From Halorhodospira halophila (GTDB lineage: Bacteria > Pseudomonadota > Gammaproteobacteria > Nitrococcales > Halorhodospiraceae), in assembly GCF_016653405.1 (NCBI RefSeq), contig NZ_NHSN01000019.1, positions 48,733-112,732 of the forward strand: a DNA stretch of 64,000 nt, in the 5' to 3' direction. Position numbers and translations under genes: made by a program. Position 1 is the first letter of the stretch, and each line of letters starts with the position of its first letter. The notes beneath the pieces are model-generated. The model ran no database searches and was not told where the DNA came from. It saw only the letters and a program-made list of their open reading frames with translations. Shown piece by piece: positions 58,012 through 64,000 of this stretch.

Positions 58012-59799
58012 ATGTCAATGCCCCCTGAGCGAGCACTGGTCCTGGACGGCGAGGAACAATCCACGCTGGCCATCGTCCGTTCCCTGGGCCGCCAGGGTAT
58101 CGCGGTCACGGTCGGCGCGGCCGATCCTGCGGCGATTTCCCGCTGCTCGCGCTATGCGGCTGCGTTCTTCGCTTATCCGGACCCGCTCGCCGATCCAGAC
58201 GGCTTCCTGGAGACGCTAGCGGAGCATGTGGCGCACAGCCGCTATGAGCTCGTGATCCCGGTGACGGAGCTGACCACCCACCCGATGGCTCGCCACCGGT
58301 CGCTGTTCACCCCCTTCACGCGCTTGGCTCTTCCGGAAGACGCCGCCTTGGAGACGGCCACCGATAAGGCGCAAACCATCGCATTGGCCCAAGAACTCGG
58401 CATTCCCACGCCGCGAACCGTTACCGTTACCAACGCCCAGGAGTTGGCCGACTGCGCGGACGCCATGCACCTCCCCTGCGTCCTCAAGCCTGTCCGTTCC
58501 ATTGCTGAAAACGGAGGCGGGGAACGGACCAAGATGAGTGTGACCTACGCCTATAGGCGATCGGAGCTCCTCGAGCTGGGGGAGCGCCTCCTGCAACGCG
58601 CACCCGTGCTCATTCAGGAGCACTGCGCCGGTCAGGGCGTGGGGATCGAACTCCTAGTCGATCACGGGGAGGTGGTCCACGCCTTCCAGCACCAGCGCCT
58701 GCACGAGGTGCCCCTGACCGGGGGCGGTAGCTCCCTGCGCCGCTCGGAGGCCCCGGAGCCAGAGCTGCTGGAGCGCGCGCAACAACTCGTGCGTGCGCTC
58801 GGCTGGCACGGCGTGGTGATGGTGGAGTTCAAGCGCGACGGTGCCGCAGGCACGCCCTACCTGATGGAGGTCAACGGGCGCTTCTGGGGATCGCTCCCCC
58901 TGGCCGTGGCGGCGGGCGCCGACTTCCCCTGGTTGCTCTATCAACTCCTGGTGCACGGCAGGCGCCCCCCGCCGTTCACCGCCCGACCTGGGCATATCGG
59001 GCGCAAGCTCCAGCCTGACTGCTACTGGTACCTGCTGGCGCTCTCCCGCCACGACCCGAGCCCACTTATCCGATGGCCCAGTCGTGGGGAGATCGCCCGG
59101 AGTGCGCTGCTGTTCCTGCACCCACACCATCACATCGACGCCTTTTACTGGCGCGATCCGCGCCCTGCGGCCGTCGACCTCGGGCGTACCCTGGGCTGGT
59201 TCGCGACGATGGTCACCGAGCACGGGAGCGAGGCGTGGCAGCGCTATCAGCAAGCGCGGCCCCGGCGGAGTCTGCGGGTTGTGCGTCTGGCCAGCCAGGC
59301 CCGCCACGTGCTCTTCATCTGCCACGGCAACATCAACCGAAGCGCCGTCGCGCAACGCCTGATGGAACGCGACGCCGCGCAGACGAAGGTGGCCACGGAA
59401 TCCGCCGGACTACTGGAGCGCGGCGAGCGACCCGCAGATCCGGTCATGGTCTCGGTCGCCGCGGAGCACGGGCTCGACCTGGAGGGCTGGCGCTCGCGGA
59501 CCGTCACCACCGAGCAGATGGAGCGCGCCGATTTGGTCCTGGCCATGGAACTGGCGCATCTGCGTGCGCTCGGCCAGCGGTTCCCGGAGCATCGGGCTAA
59601 GATGTACCTATTGAGCGGCCTCGATCCGTTCGGGAACACGCCGACCGAAATCGCCGACCCTTACGGTCAGCCCCGCAGCGCGTACGAGCGGTGCTTCCGG
59701 CAGGTCGAGCACTGCCTTCGCAACCTGAGTGCCGCATGTGCCACTAGCGGCGCAGGCGGAGCAACGGACCCACGGCCCGGGGATGGAGAGGCCTCATGA
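58012..59799 (+). CDS. ATP-grasp ligase fused to low-molecular-weight protein tyrosine phosphatase
   Basis: 595-residue two-domain protein. Residues 1 to about 400 form an ATP-grasp ligase: LGIPTPRTVTVTN, LPCVLKPVRSIAENGGG with the ATP-binding lysine, VLIQEHCAGQGVGIELLVDHG, and VMVEFKRDGAAGTPYLMEVNGRFWGSL with the metal ligands. Residues about 430-580 form a low-molecular-weight tyrosine phosphatase: VLFICHGNINRSAVAQRL (CX5R with C437 and R443) and the general-acid aspartate in IADPYGQP. Such phosphatases usually act on the Wzc-type kinase of exopolysaccharide clusters. Start ATG 58012 or 58018. It is coupled to the acyl carrier protein by an ATGA overlap. Confidence 0.85.
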   Translation: MSMPPERALVLDGEEQSTLAIVRSLGRQGIAVTVGAADPAAISRCSRYAAAFFAYPDPLADPDGFLETLAEHVAHSRYELVIPVTELTTHPMARHRSLFTPFTRLALPEDAALETATDKAQTIALAQELGIPTPRTVTVTNAQELADCADAMHLPCVLKPVRSIAENGGGERTKMSVTYAYRRSELLELGERLLQRAPVLIQEHCAGQGVGIELLVDHGEVVHAFQHQRLHEVPLTGGGSSLRRSEAPEPELLERAQQLVRALGWHGVVMVEFKRDGAAGTPYLMEVNGRFWGSLPLAVAAGADFPWLLYQLLVHGRRPPPFTARPGHIGRKLQPDCYWYLLALSRHDPSPLIRWPSRGEIARSALLFLHPHHHIDAFYWRDPRPAAVDLGRTLGWFATMVTEHGSEAWQRYQQARPRRSLRVVRLASQARHVLFICHGNINRSAVAQRLMERDAAQTKVATESAGLLERGERPADPVMVSVAAEHGLDLEGWRSRTVTTEQMERADLVLAMELAHLRALGQRFPEHRAKMYLLSGLDPFGNTPTEIADPYGQPRSAYERCFRQVEHCLRNLSAACATSGAGGATDPRPGDGEAS

Positions 59800-60047
59800 C
59801 GACCGAGGAGCGGGTTTTGGCTGTGCTGGAACGCACGCTTGAACTCGGGGGAAGGACGCGGTCCATGGACGCGGACACTCCACTGCTGGGCGCACTGCCC
59901 GAACTCGACTCCATGGCGGTGGTGCTCGTCATCGACGCCCTCCAGCGCGAGCTGGAAATCGAGTTCGAGGAGACGGACATCACCGCGGAGGCTTTCGCAA
60001 CCGTCGGCACCCTGGTCGCCCTCGTCGAGACCCGGCAGGGGCGCTAG
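59796..60047 (+). CDS. Acyl carrier protein
   Basis: 83-residue acyl carrier protein-like domain with three acidic helices. The phosphopantetheine site is PELDSMAVVLVIDAL, with S39 as attachment residue (DSM instead of the usual DSL). ATG 59796 overlaps the fusion gene stop (ATGA). It is a likely carrier for the exosortase-A-associated acyl-CoA ligase at 30521, and the adjacent ATP-grasp enzyme may use the loaded carrier. No matching ketosynthase is seen in the window. Confidence 0.83.
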   Translation: MTTEERVLAVLERTLELGGRTRSMDADTPLLGALPELDSMAVVLVIDALQRELEIEFEETDITAEAFATVGTLVALVETRQGR

Positions 60048-60062
60048 CGAGGCCTCAGCGCC
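60040..60062. terminator. Hairpin between convergent genes
   Basis: GGCGCT pairs with AGCGCC across an 11-base loop, spanning the stop codons of the acyl carrier protein gene (60047) and the convergent gspN-like gene (60055). No T run follows. Similar hairpins separate three other convergent pairs in the window. Confidence 0.4.
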
Positions 60063-60843
60063 GCCCCGACTCCTGGATCCGGAACCCGTCCCCCGCGGGC
60101 TCGGCGTGCTGGCTGAGCCAGTCGCGGAGCGCCGGGTCGGCCCCCTCGCGGGGGGTCACGACTGCGTCGAGCTGGTAGCTGCCGTCCCGGCTCACCTGCC
60201 ACTGGCCCTCCAGCCCGACGACCCCACCCTGGTCGCTGAGATCACCACGGGCGCTGTTGTCCGATCCACTGACCGTGGTCGTGGCACCACCCAGATCCAG
60301 CGTCTGGCCGTCTTGGGTGACGCTCAGATCCTGACCGGTGATCCGACCCTCCACCGAGCGGATTTCGCCGTCCTTGCCCAACGAGAGTCGATCCACTTCG
60401 TAGGTCACGGTGCCGCCAACCGGCGGCAGTTCCACGCCGCGCTCCCGCGCCATCTGGCGCAGCCGGTCCATGGGCACCTCGCCGGTGCCCTCGGAGACCT
60501 GCCAGCCGCGGGCCGAGCGGGTGGCAACCCCCTGGAAGCGCACGTCATCCAGGCTGCCGTCGAGATCGACGCTCAACCGGCCGGTGGCCAGTGAACCGCC
60601 GCGGACCTCCCAGGCCACATCGAGCATCCCCGCATCCATACCCCAGATCCGCGGCACCTCCAACTGCTGGACGCGACCGGATCGAACGCTGCCCTCCACC
60701 TCGGCGCTGCTCCATGCAGCAGGCATAGGCAGGTGGCGCTCGGCGGTGCTCCAAGCCGAACCCATGGGAATGTGGCCCACGGCGTAGACCGCGCCGGCAC
60801 CGACGGCGATGAGGAGCAACAAGGTGATTAACAGTGTTCTCAT
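60055..60843 (-). CDS. gspN: Type II secretion system protein N-like (GspN)
   Basis: 262-residue membrane-anchored periplasmic protein. An N-terminal helix (LLITLLLLIAVGAGAVYAV) is followed by a beta-rich domain with the GspN pattern: WSSAEVEGSVRSGRVQQL, VAWEVRGGSLATGRLSVDL, PPVGGTVTYEVDRLSLGKDG and VVGLEGQWQVSRDGSYQLD. No other type II secretion genes are in the window, so it may be a lone member or belong to a distant set. It is convergent with the acyl carrier protein gene. Confidence 0.7.
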   Translation of the reverse strand: MRTLLITLLLLIAVGAGAVYAVGHIPMGSAWSTAERHLPMPAAWSSAEVEGSVRSGRVQQLEVPRIWGMDAGMLDVAWEVRGGSLATGRLSVDLDGSLDDVRFQGVATRSARGWQVSEGTGEVPMDRLRQMARERGVELPPVGGTVTYEVDRLSLGKDGEIRSVEGRITGQDLSVTQDGQTLDLGGATTTVSGSDNSARGDLSDQGGVVGLEGQWQVSRDGSYQLDAVVTPREGADPALRDWLSQHAEPAGDGFRIQESGRR

Positions 60844-60910
60844 ATCTGCCTCTGGATGGTTGGGGGACGCACGGCGCAGCGCCTGACCGCCGGCAGCGGC
60901 CCTCGGTCGC

Positions 60911-61453
60911 TCACGGGCGGAGCAGTTCCATCAACTCCCGCTGCCGTGCCGCTACGGCCTCACGATCAGGGTCGGGGACCGAGCCGAGGAACTCGGTAAC
61001 CCGCTCCTGCTGCGCGCGGATATCCGCGATGATCTCTGCCTTGGCGGCATCCCCCAGGTGCGGATTCTCCTCGATCTGCTCGATGGCCTGCTCCAGCTGA
61101 GCCTGCAGTTCCCGCGGGTCCCCAGCTTCCAGCGCGATGAGCGCCCGATAGATGCGCGCACCCTCCTCCGCCCAAGCGGCCACTTCGTCATACCCGTGGG
61201 GCTCGAGCACCGCCGTTGGCGCTTCCAACTCCTCAGCCACACCACGGAAGGCCTGCTCGCTCTCACCGACGCCGCGCAACTCCCGGGTCGGGTGCCACTC
61301 GGCGATCTCTTCCTCCGCGGCCTGCACCTGCAGAGCCCGGGTCGCCTCCTGCCATTGATCCACCCGCTCCGGCGTGAGGGCCAGCACCGCGCCGGGGATC
61401 GCTCCAGTGAGCAGCGTCATCAGCACCGGAACCGAGCCACGGCGATTGAACAT
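60911..61453 (-). CDS. Secreted coiled-coil protein of unknown function
   Basis: 180-residue protein with a signal peptide (SVPVLMTLLTGAIPGAVLA before LTPE). The mature part is highly acidic, helical and Glu/Ala-rich (EATRALQVQAAEEEIAEW, AQLEQAIEQIEENPHLGDAAKAEIIADIRAQQERV), suggesting a coiled coil. I recognise no family. It lies between the gspN-like gene and the second PrsT-like gene on the same strand. Confidence 0.7.
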   Translation of the reverse strand: MFNRRGSVPVLMTLLTGAIPGAVLALTPERVDQWQEATRALQVQAAEEEIAEWHPTRELRGVGESEQAFRGVAEELEAPTAVLEPHGYDEVAAWAEEGARIYRALIALEAGDPRELQAQLEQAIEQIEENPHLGDAAKAEIIADIRAQQERVTEFLGSVPDPDREAVAARQRELMELLRP

Positions 61454-61567
61454 GGGCCGACTCCCGTGTCGTCCGTCATCCTCGACAGGATATCAGCTCG
61501 GAAAGTCACCCGCCCGCAGAACCCACCAGCGCCTCAGCGCATCCCGTGCTTCCTTAAGGGCGCCGGA

Positions 61568-63556
61568 TCACTCCATAGCCGTCAACGATTGGAGCAGTGC
61601 CTCCGCCTCCCCGCGCCCGGTGAACTCCGGGTGCTCGTTGAGCAGGCGCTCCAGGTGACGGCGCGCCTCGGCGCGATCCCCGCTTCCGTGGTGAACCCGG
61701 GCGATATTGAAAAGGATCCCCGGATTGGCCGGCTCAAGCTCTTGCGCCTGCTCCAAGACGCTAAGGGCCCCGGACAGATCGTGGTTCCTCTGGAGCACCA
61801 CCCCGAGCGTATCCAGCACGCGCGCATTTTGCGGCGCCAATTCGGCGGCACGCTCCGCCAGGGTCAGGGCACGCTCTGGATGGGCCTCACGGATGAGCCA
61901 GGCCAGGTTGTTCAACGCAATCACGTCCTGCGCGTCGGCATCAACCAGGCGCTCGTACTCACTCCGTGCGGCTTCCTCAGCCCCGACCTCGATCAGCAGG
62001 CTCGCCCGGCGGTGCCGGACGGCGACCTCTTCGGGGGTGTTGTCGAGGACGGACTCCAGGACAATGGCCGCGGCTTCGGGATCACCCCGGTGCGCCTCCA
62101 GCTCCGCCAGGGTCAAGCCGAGGGCGAGGTTCCCCGGAACCCGCTCGAATCCCTCCCGCAGGAGTTCCAGGGCATCCTCTTCGCGGCCGAGGGCCAGCAG
62201 CGCCGTCCCACCCAGGCTGTACCCCTCGCTGGCAGCCGGATCCTTGTGACGGGCACGCTCAGCGGTGGCCAGTGCATCGCCCGCCATGCCCAGACGCAGT
62301 TGTGCCGTTCCCAGCATGACGTCCGCGCGGCGCAGTGAGCTGTCCTGCTCTGCGACGGTCTCAAGTTCGCTCATCCCGCGTTCAAGATCACCGAGCATGA
62401 ACAGGCTAACCCCGAGCCACTCCCGCGCATCCACCGACTCCGGCCGCATGGCGACCACCGGCTCAAAGTGGCTGACCGCCACCGCGGCCTGCCCTTCCGC
62501 CAGTCGAATCTGACCGAGCAGCATGTGGGCCATCGGCGTCATCGGACCGGAAACGCCGAAGCGCCGCAGTTGGTGATCGGCTTGCGCCCAGTCCCCTTGA
62601 TCCAGCAGTACGGCTGCCCGATACGGCATCACCGGCCGAAAGGCCGGGTTGAGGGTCGCTGCACGCTCAAAGTGGCTCCGGGCGGTATCGAGCTGTTGCC
62701 GCTCATAGGCGACCAGCCCGAGCACGAAGGGCCCTCCCGGATGCTCGGGCGCCGCCTCCAGGAGCCCCTCCGCGGCCTCGGCAGCCTCATCGAGCCGCCC
62801 CGCCTCCGCAAGCGCGACCGCGTAGAGGAAGCGCTCAGGGATCCGCTCAGGCCGCAAAGCCATCGCCTCGCGATAAGCCGCCAAGGCGTCCTCCGGCGCC
62901 CCTCTGTACCGGGCGATGTTGCCGAGCAAGACCCAGCTGGTCGCCTTGCCGGGGTCCATTTCCAGGGAGCGCCGGGCCGCTGCTTCCGCTTTTGACAGAT
63001 CGGCATCGGCCAGCGCCTGCCAGGCGCGCGCCTGCTCCAGCGCCGCATAGGACGCCCCCCCAGCCTCAGCCCGCTGCAGGCTCGCGAGACCCTGCTCCGG
63101 GTCGCCGGCCTGGAAAGCCGCGCTCGCCTGCGCCGCATGCCACGCGGCCCGCTCGCCTTCGTCGAGCCCATCGGGCAGGCTCAGCGCGGCGGCGGCGGCG
63201 GGGCGGTCGAGGTCTTCGAGCAGAATCGCCAGCAGGATCGGGGCATACCGGGCCGGATCCACCCCGGCGTCCAGCGCCCTGCGCAGCTGGTGCTCCGCCC
63301 GCTCGTAGTCGCCCTGGCTGCGCAGTGCCTCGGCCAACCGGGCCCGAGTTTCCGCGCTGGGATCGTGCCGCAGCGCATTTCGATACTCGATGGCTGCCGC
63401 CGCGTAGCGACCCTCCGCGTGGTGCGCCTCTGCGCGGGCGAGGTGATCCGCCTCGGTAGCTCCGCCTGGATCCCCGCACCCGAACACCAGTCCGGCCGTC
63501 AGTAATACACCGCAGCCTACCGTCAGCCTCTTGCTGCCCCGCCTTTCCCCAAGCAT
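61568..63556 (-). CDS. PrsT-like TPR-repeat lipoprotein, second copy
   Basis: 662-residue lipoprotein with lipobox VFGC (LLTAGLVFGCGDP, cysteine near residue 25) followed by tetratricopeptide repeats. The first, GRYAAAAIEYRNALRHDP, closely parallels the first repeat of PrsT at 11823 (GDYGSAVIDYRSALQ), and NNLAWLIREAHPERALTLAERAAELAPQNARVLDTLGVVL matches its C-terminal repeat block. It is about 250 residues shorter. ATG 63556 has GGAGG 8 bases upstream. No regulator genes accompany it; it is about 47 kb from the main prs operon and may be a specialised copy. Confidence 0.85.
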   Translation of the reverse strand: MLGERRGSKRLTVGCGVLLTAGLVFGCGDPGGATEADHLARAEAHHAEGRYAAAAIEYRNALRHDPSAETRARLAEALRSQGDYERAEHQLRRALDAGVDPARYAPILLAILLEDLDRPAAAAALSLPDGLDEGERAAWHAAQASAAFQAGDPEQGLASLQRAEAGGASYAALEQARAWQALADADLSKAEAAARRSLEMDPGKATSWVLLGNIARYRGAPEDALAAYREAMALRPERIPERFLYAVALAEAGRLDEAAEAAEGLLEAAPEHPGGPFVLGLVAYERQQLDTARSHFERAATLNPAFRPVMPYRAAVLLDQGDWAQADHQLRRFGVSGPMTPMAHMLLGQIRLAEGQAAVAVSHFEPVVAMRPESVDAREWLGVSLFMLGDLERGMSELETVAEQDSSLRRADVMLGTAQLRLGMAGDALATAERARHKDPAASEGYSLGGTALLALGREEDALELLREGFERVPGNLALGLTLAELEAHRGDPEAAAIVLESVLDNTPEEVAVRHRRASLLIEVGAEEAARSEYERLVDADAQDVIALNNLAWLIREAHPERALTLAERAAELAPQNARVLDTLGVVLQRNHDLSGALSVLEQAQELEPANPGILFNIARVHHGSGDRAEARRHLERLLNEHPEFTGRGEAEALLQSLTAME

Positions 63557-63696
63557 TGGACGCCCTCCACCCCGATCAAGCCTGCACCCTGGTGCGCTTG
63601 GCCCGCTTTTCCTTTGAGCAGTATAGGCAGGAATCCAGGGGCGCAAGGATTTCGGCTGGCGGAGTGGAAAAGCTCGGAAAAAACCGGATTACCGGC

Positions 63697-63714
63697 GTGT
63701 CGAAAGGCGAGACA
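63697..63714 (+). promoter_or_regulatory. Putative PrsR upstream element (right-edge gene)
   Basis: GTGTC-GAAAGGCGAG-ACA, i.e. the GTGTC-N10-ACA spacing of the other elements; TGTC and GACA also form a dyad. It is 61 bases upstream of the -24 box at 63776. Confidence 0.35.
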
Positions 63715-63775
63715 AATTCCGGCTGCCAGCGAATCAAAAAATAAGAAGCCGTTTAAAAACGAAAGGTTACGATTT

Positions 63776-63791
63776 TGGCACGCTTCTCGCT
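63776..63791 (+). promoter_or_regulatory. Sigma-54 (-24/-12) promoter near right edge
   Basis: TGGCACG-CTTC-TCGCT: perfect -24 box and a near-consensus -12 box. It points to the gene starting at 63974, 183 bases downstream, a longer leader than in the other cases. Confidence 0.55.
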
Positions 63792-63973
63792 GTACGAAGA
63801 TCGCCGCCCTCGTCCTTGGGCGGCCACATCGGCGCGCCGTTGCACCTCTAGCGTCAGCGGCGCTGCCTTTCACTCCTCCGCACCCCGTTTGGCCTGGACA
63901 CCTCCCCCGGGGGTATAGTCAGGGCGCCCTGAGCCTTTGACTGCCCCCGCCTGGACCAAGACGGAGGTGTCAG

Positions 63974-64000
63974 ATGAGCAACAAGAAGGCCAAGAGCAAC
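63974..64000 (+). CDS. Unknown protein, only nine codons visible
   Basis: ATG 63974 with GGAGG 6 bases upstream begins a basic N-terminus (MSNKKAKSN) that leaves the window. Too little is visible to name a family. A sigma-54-type promoter upstream suggests it may belong to the PEP-CTERM regulon. Confidence 0.5.

Larger units (their letters stand above)
63557..63973. other. 417-base intergenic region with possible sigma-54 promoter
   Basis: No open reading frame with a credible start is seen. The region holds a GTGTC-N10-ACA element (63697-63714) and a good sigma-54 box (63776-63791), both oriented towards the gene at 63974. A TATAGT hexamer lies near 63916. The part next to the PrsT-like gene has no recognisable promoter. 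Confidence 0.5.

Noticed and set aside
26867..61453. The string GSVPVLMTL occurs in the signal regions of both the twin-arginine protein (26867-27562) and the secreted protein at 60911-61453.
   Set aside because: It lies in hydrophobic signal sequence, where chance similarity is common, and the mature proteins do not resemble each other.
1..64000. tRNA, rRNA and CRISPR arrays.
   Set aside because: No tRNA-like cloverleaf, rRNA stretch or regularly spaced direct repeats were noticed by eye; a dedicated scan could not be run.

Overview
The window is GC-rich, gene-dense bacterial DNA. It reads as part of an exosortase A (XrtA/PEP-CTERM) exopolysaccharide region from a gammaproteobacterium. The secreted proteins are strongly acidic, which would suit a halophile of the Halorhodospira/Ectothiorhodospiraceae type. 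That taxonomic guess rests on composition and gene content only. The exosortase itself is not in the window; the cluster runs off the left edge inside its chain-length determinant gene.

Layout. 1-1311: 5' part of the PEP-CTERM chain-length determinant (minus). 1544-9450: a plus-strand block with a PilZ protein, two tandem LuxI-like PEP-CTERM acyltransferases, a ThiF-like adenylyltransferase, a LolA-like lipoprotein-handling protein, an outer-membrane barrel candidate and an RND/MMPL exporter. 9656-11611: two convergent, paralogous PEP-CTERM proteins separated by a terminator. 11823-20126 (minus): the export and regulation operon wza-like, sugar transferase, prsK, prsR, prsT. 20288: galE. 21280-22839: a lower-GC pair (ParB-like protein, sulfotransferase). 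23016-27562 (minus): mannose-1-P guanylyltransferase, nucleotidyltransferase, HprK-related kinase A, PqqD-like chaperone and an Asn/Gly-rich twin-arginine protein. 27779-30441: methyltransferase and O-antigen ligase-like protein. 30521-33891: exosortase-associated acyl-CoA ligase, PLP decarboxylase, unknown protein. 33906-43823: VanZ triple-repeat protein, acetyltransferases, a double beta-helix protein, polysaccharide deacetylase, ATP-grasp, ABC flippase. 43976-57856: O-glycosylation ligase and many glycosyltransferases and sulfotransferases, including an A+T-rich stretch (about 48.4-56 kb) with a broken gene, a truncated gene and a G10 tract. 58012-60047: ATP-grasp/phosphatase fusion and acyl carrier protein. 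60055-63556: GspN-like protein, a secreted protein and a second PrsT-like lipoprotein. A gene starts at 63974 and leaves the window.

How it fits together. A polyprenyl-linked glycan would be started by the sugar transferase, extended by the glycosyltransferases from UDP-sugars (GalE) and GDP-mannose, decorated (sulfation, acylation, deacetylation), flipped by the ABC protein, polymerised or ligated by the O-antigen-ligase-like proteins, and exported through the Wza-like/chain-length system. PEP-CTERM proteins would be sorted to the same surface. PrsK/PrsR is a two-component system with a sigma-54 type regulator.

Main discovery. Good sigma-54 (-24/-12) boxes precede both PEP-CTERM genes, the PilZ gene, the twin-arginine protein/HPr-rel-A operon and the region before the last gene. 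Upstream of each lies a GTGTC-N10-(A/C)C element in the same orientation; two copies agree at most positions over 27 bases. This looks like a local PrsR regulon that links c-di-GMP sensing, PEP-CTERM proteins and a little-understood kinase/peptide-chaperone/nucleotidyltransferase cassette whose probable substrate is the Asn/Gly-rich protein.
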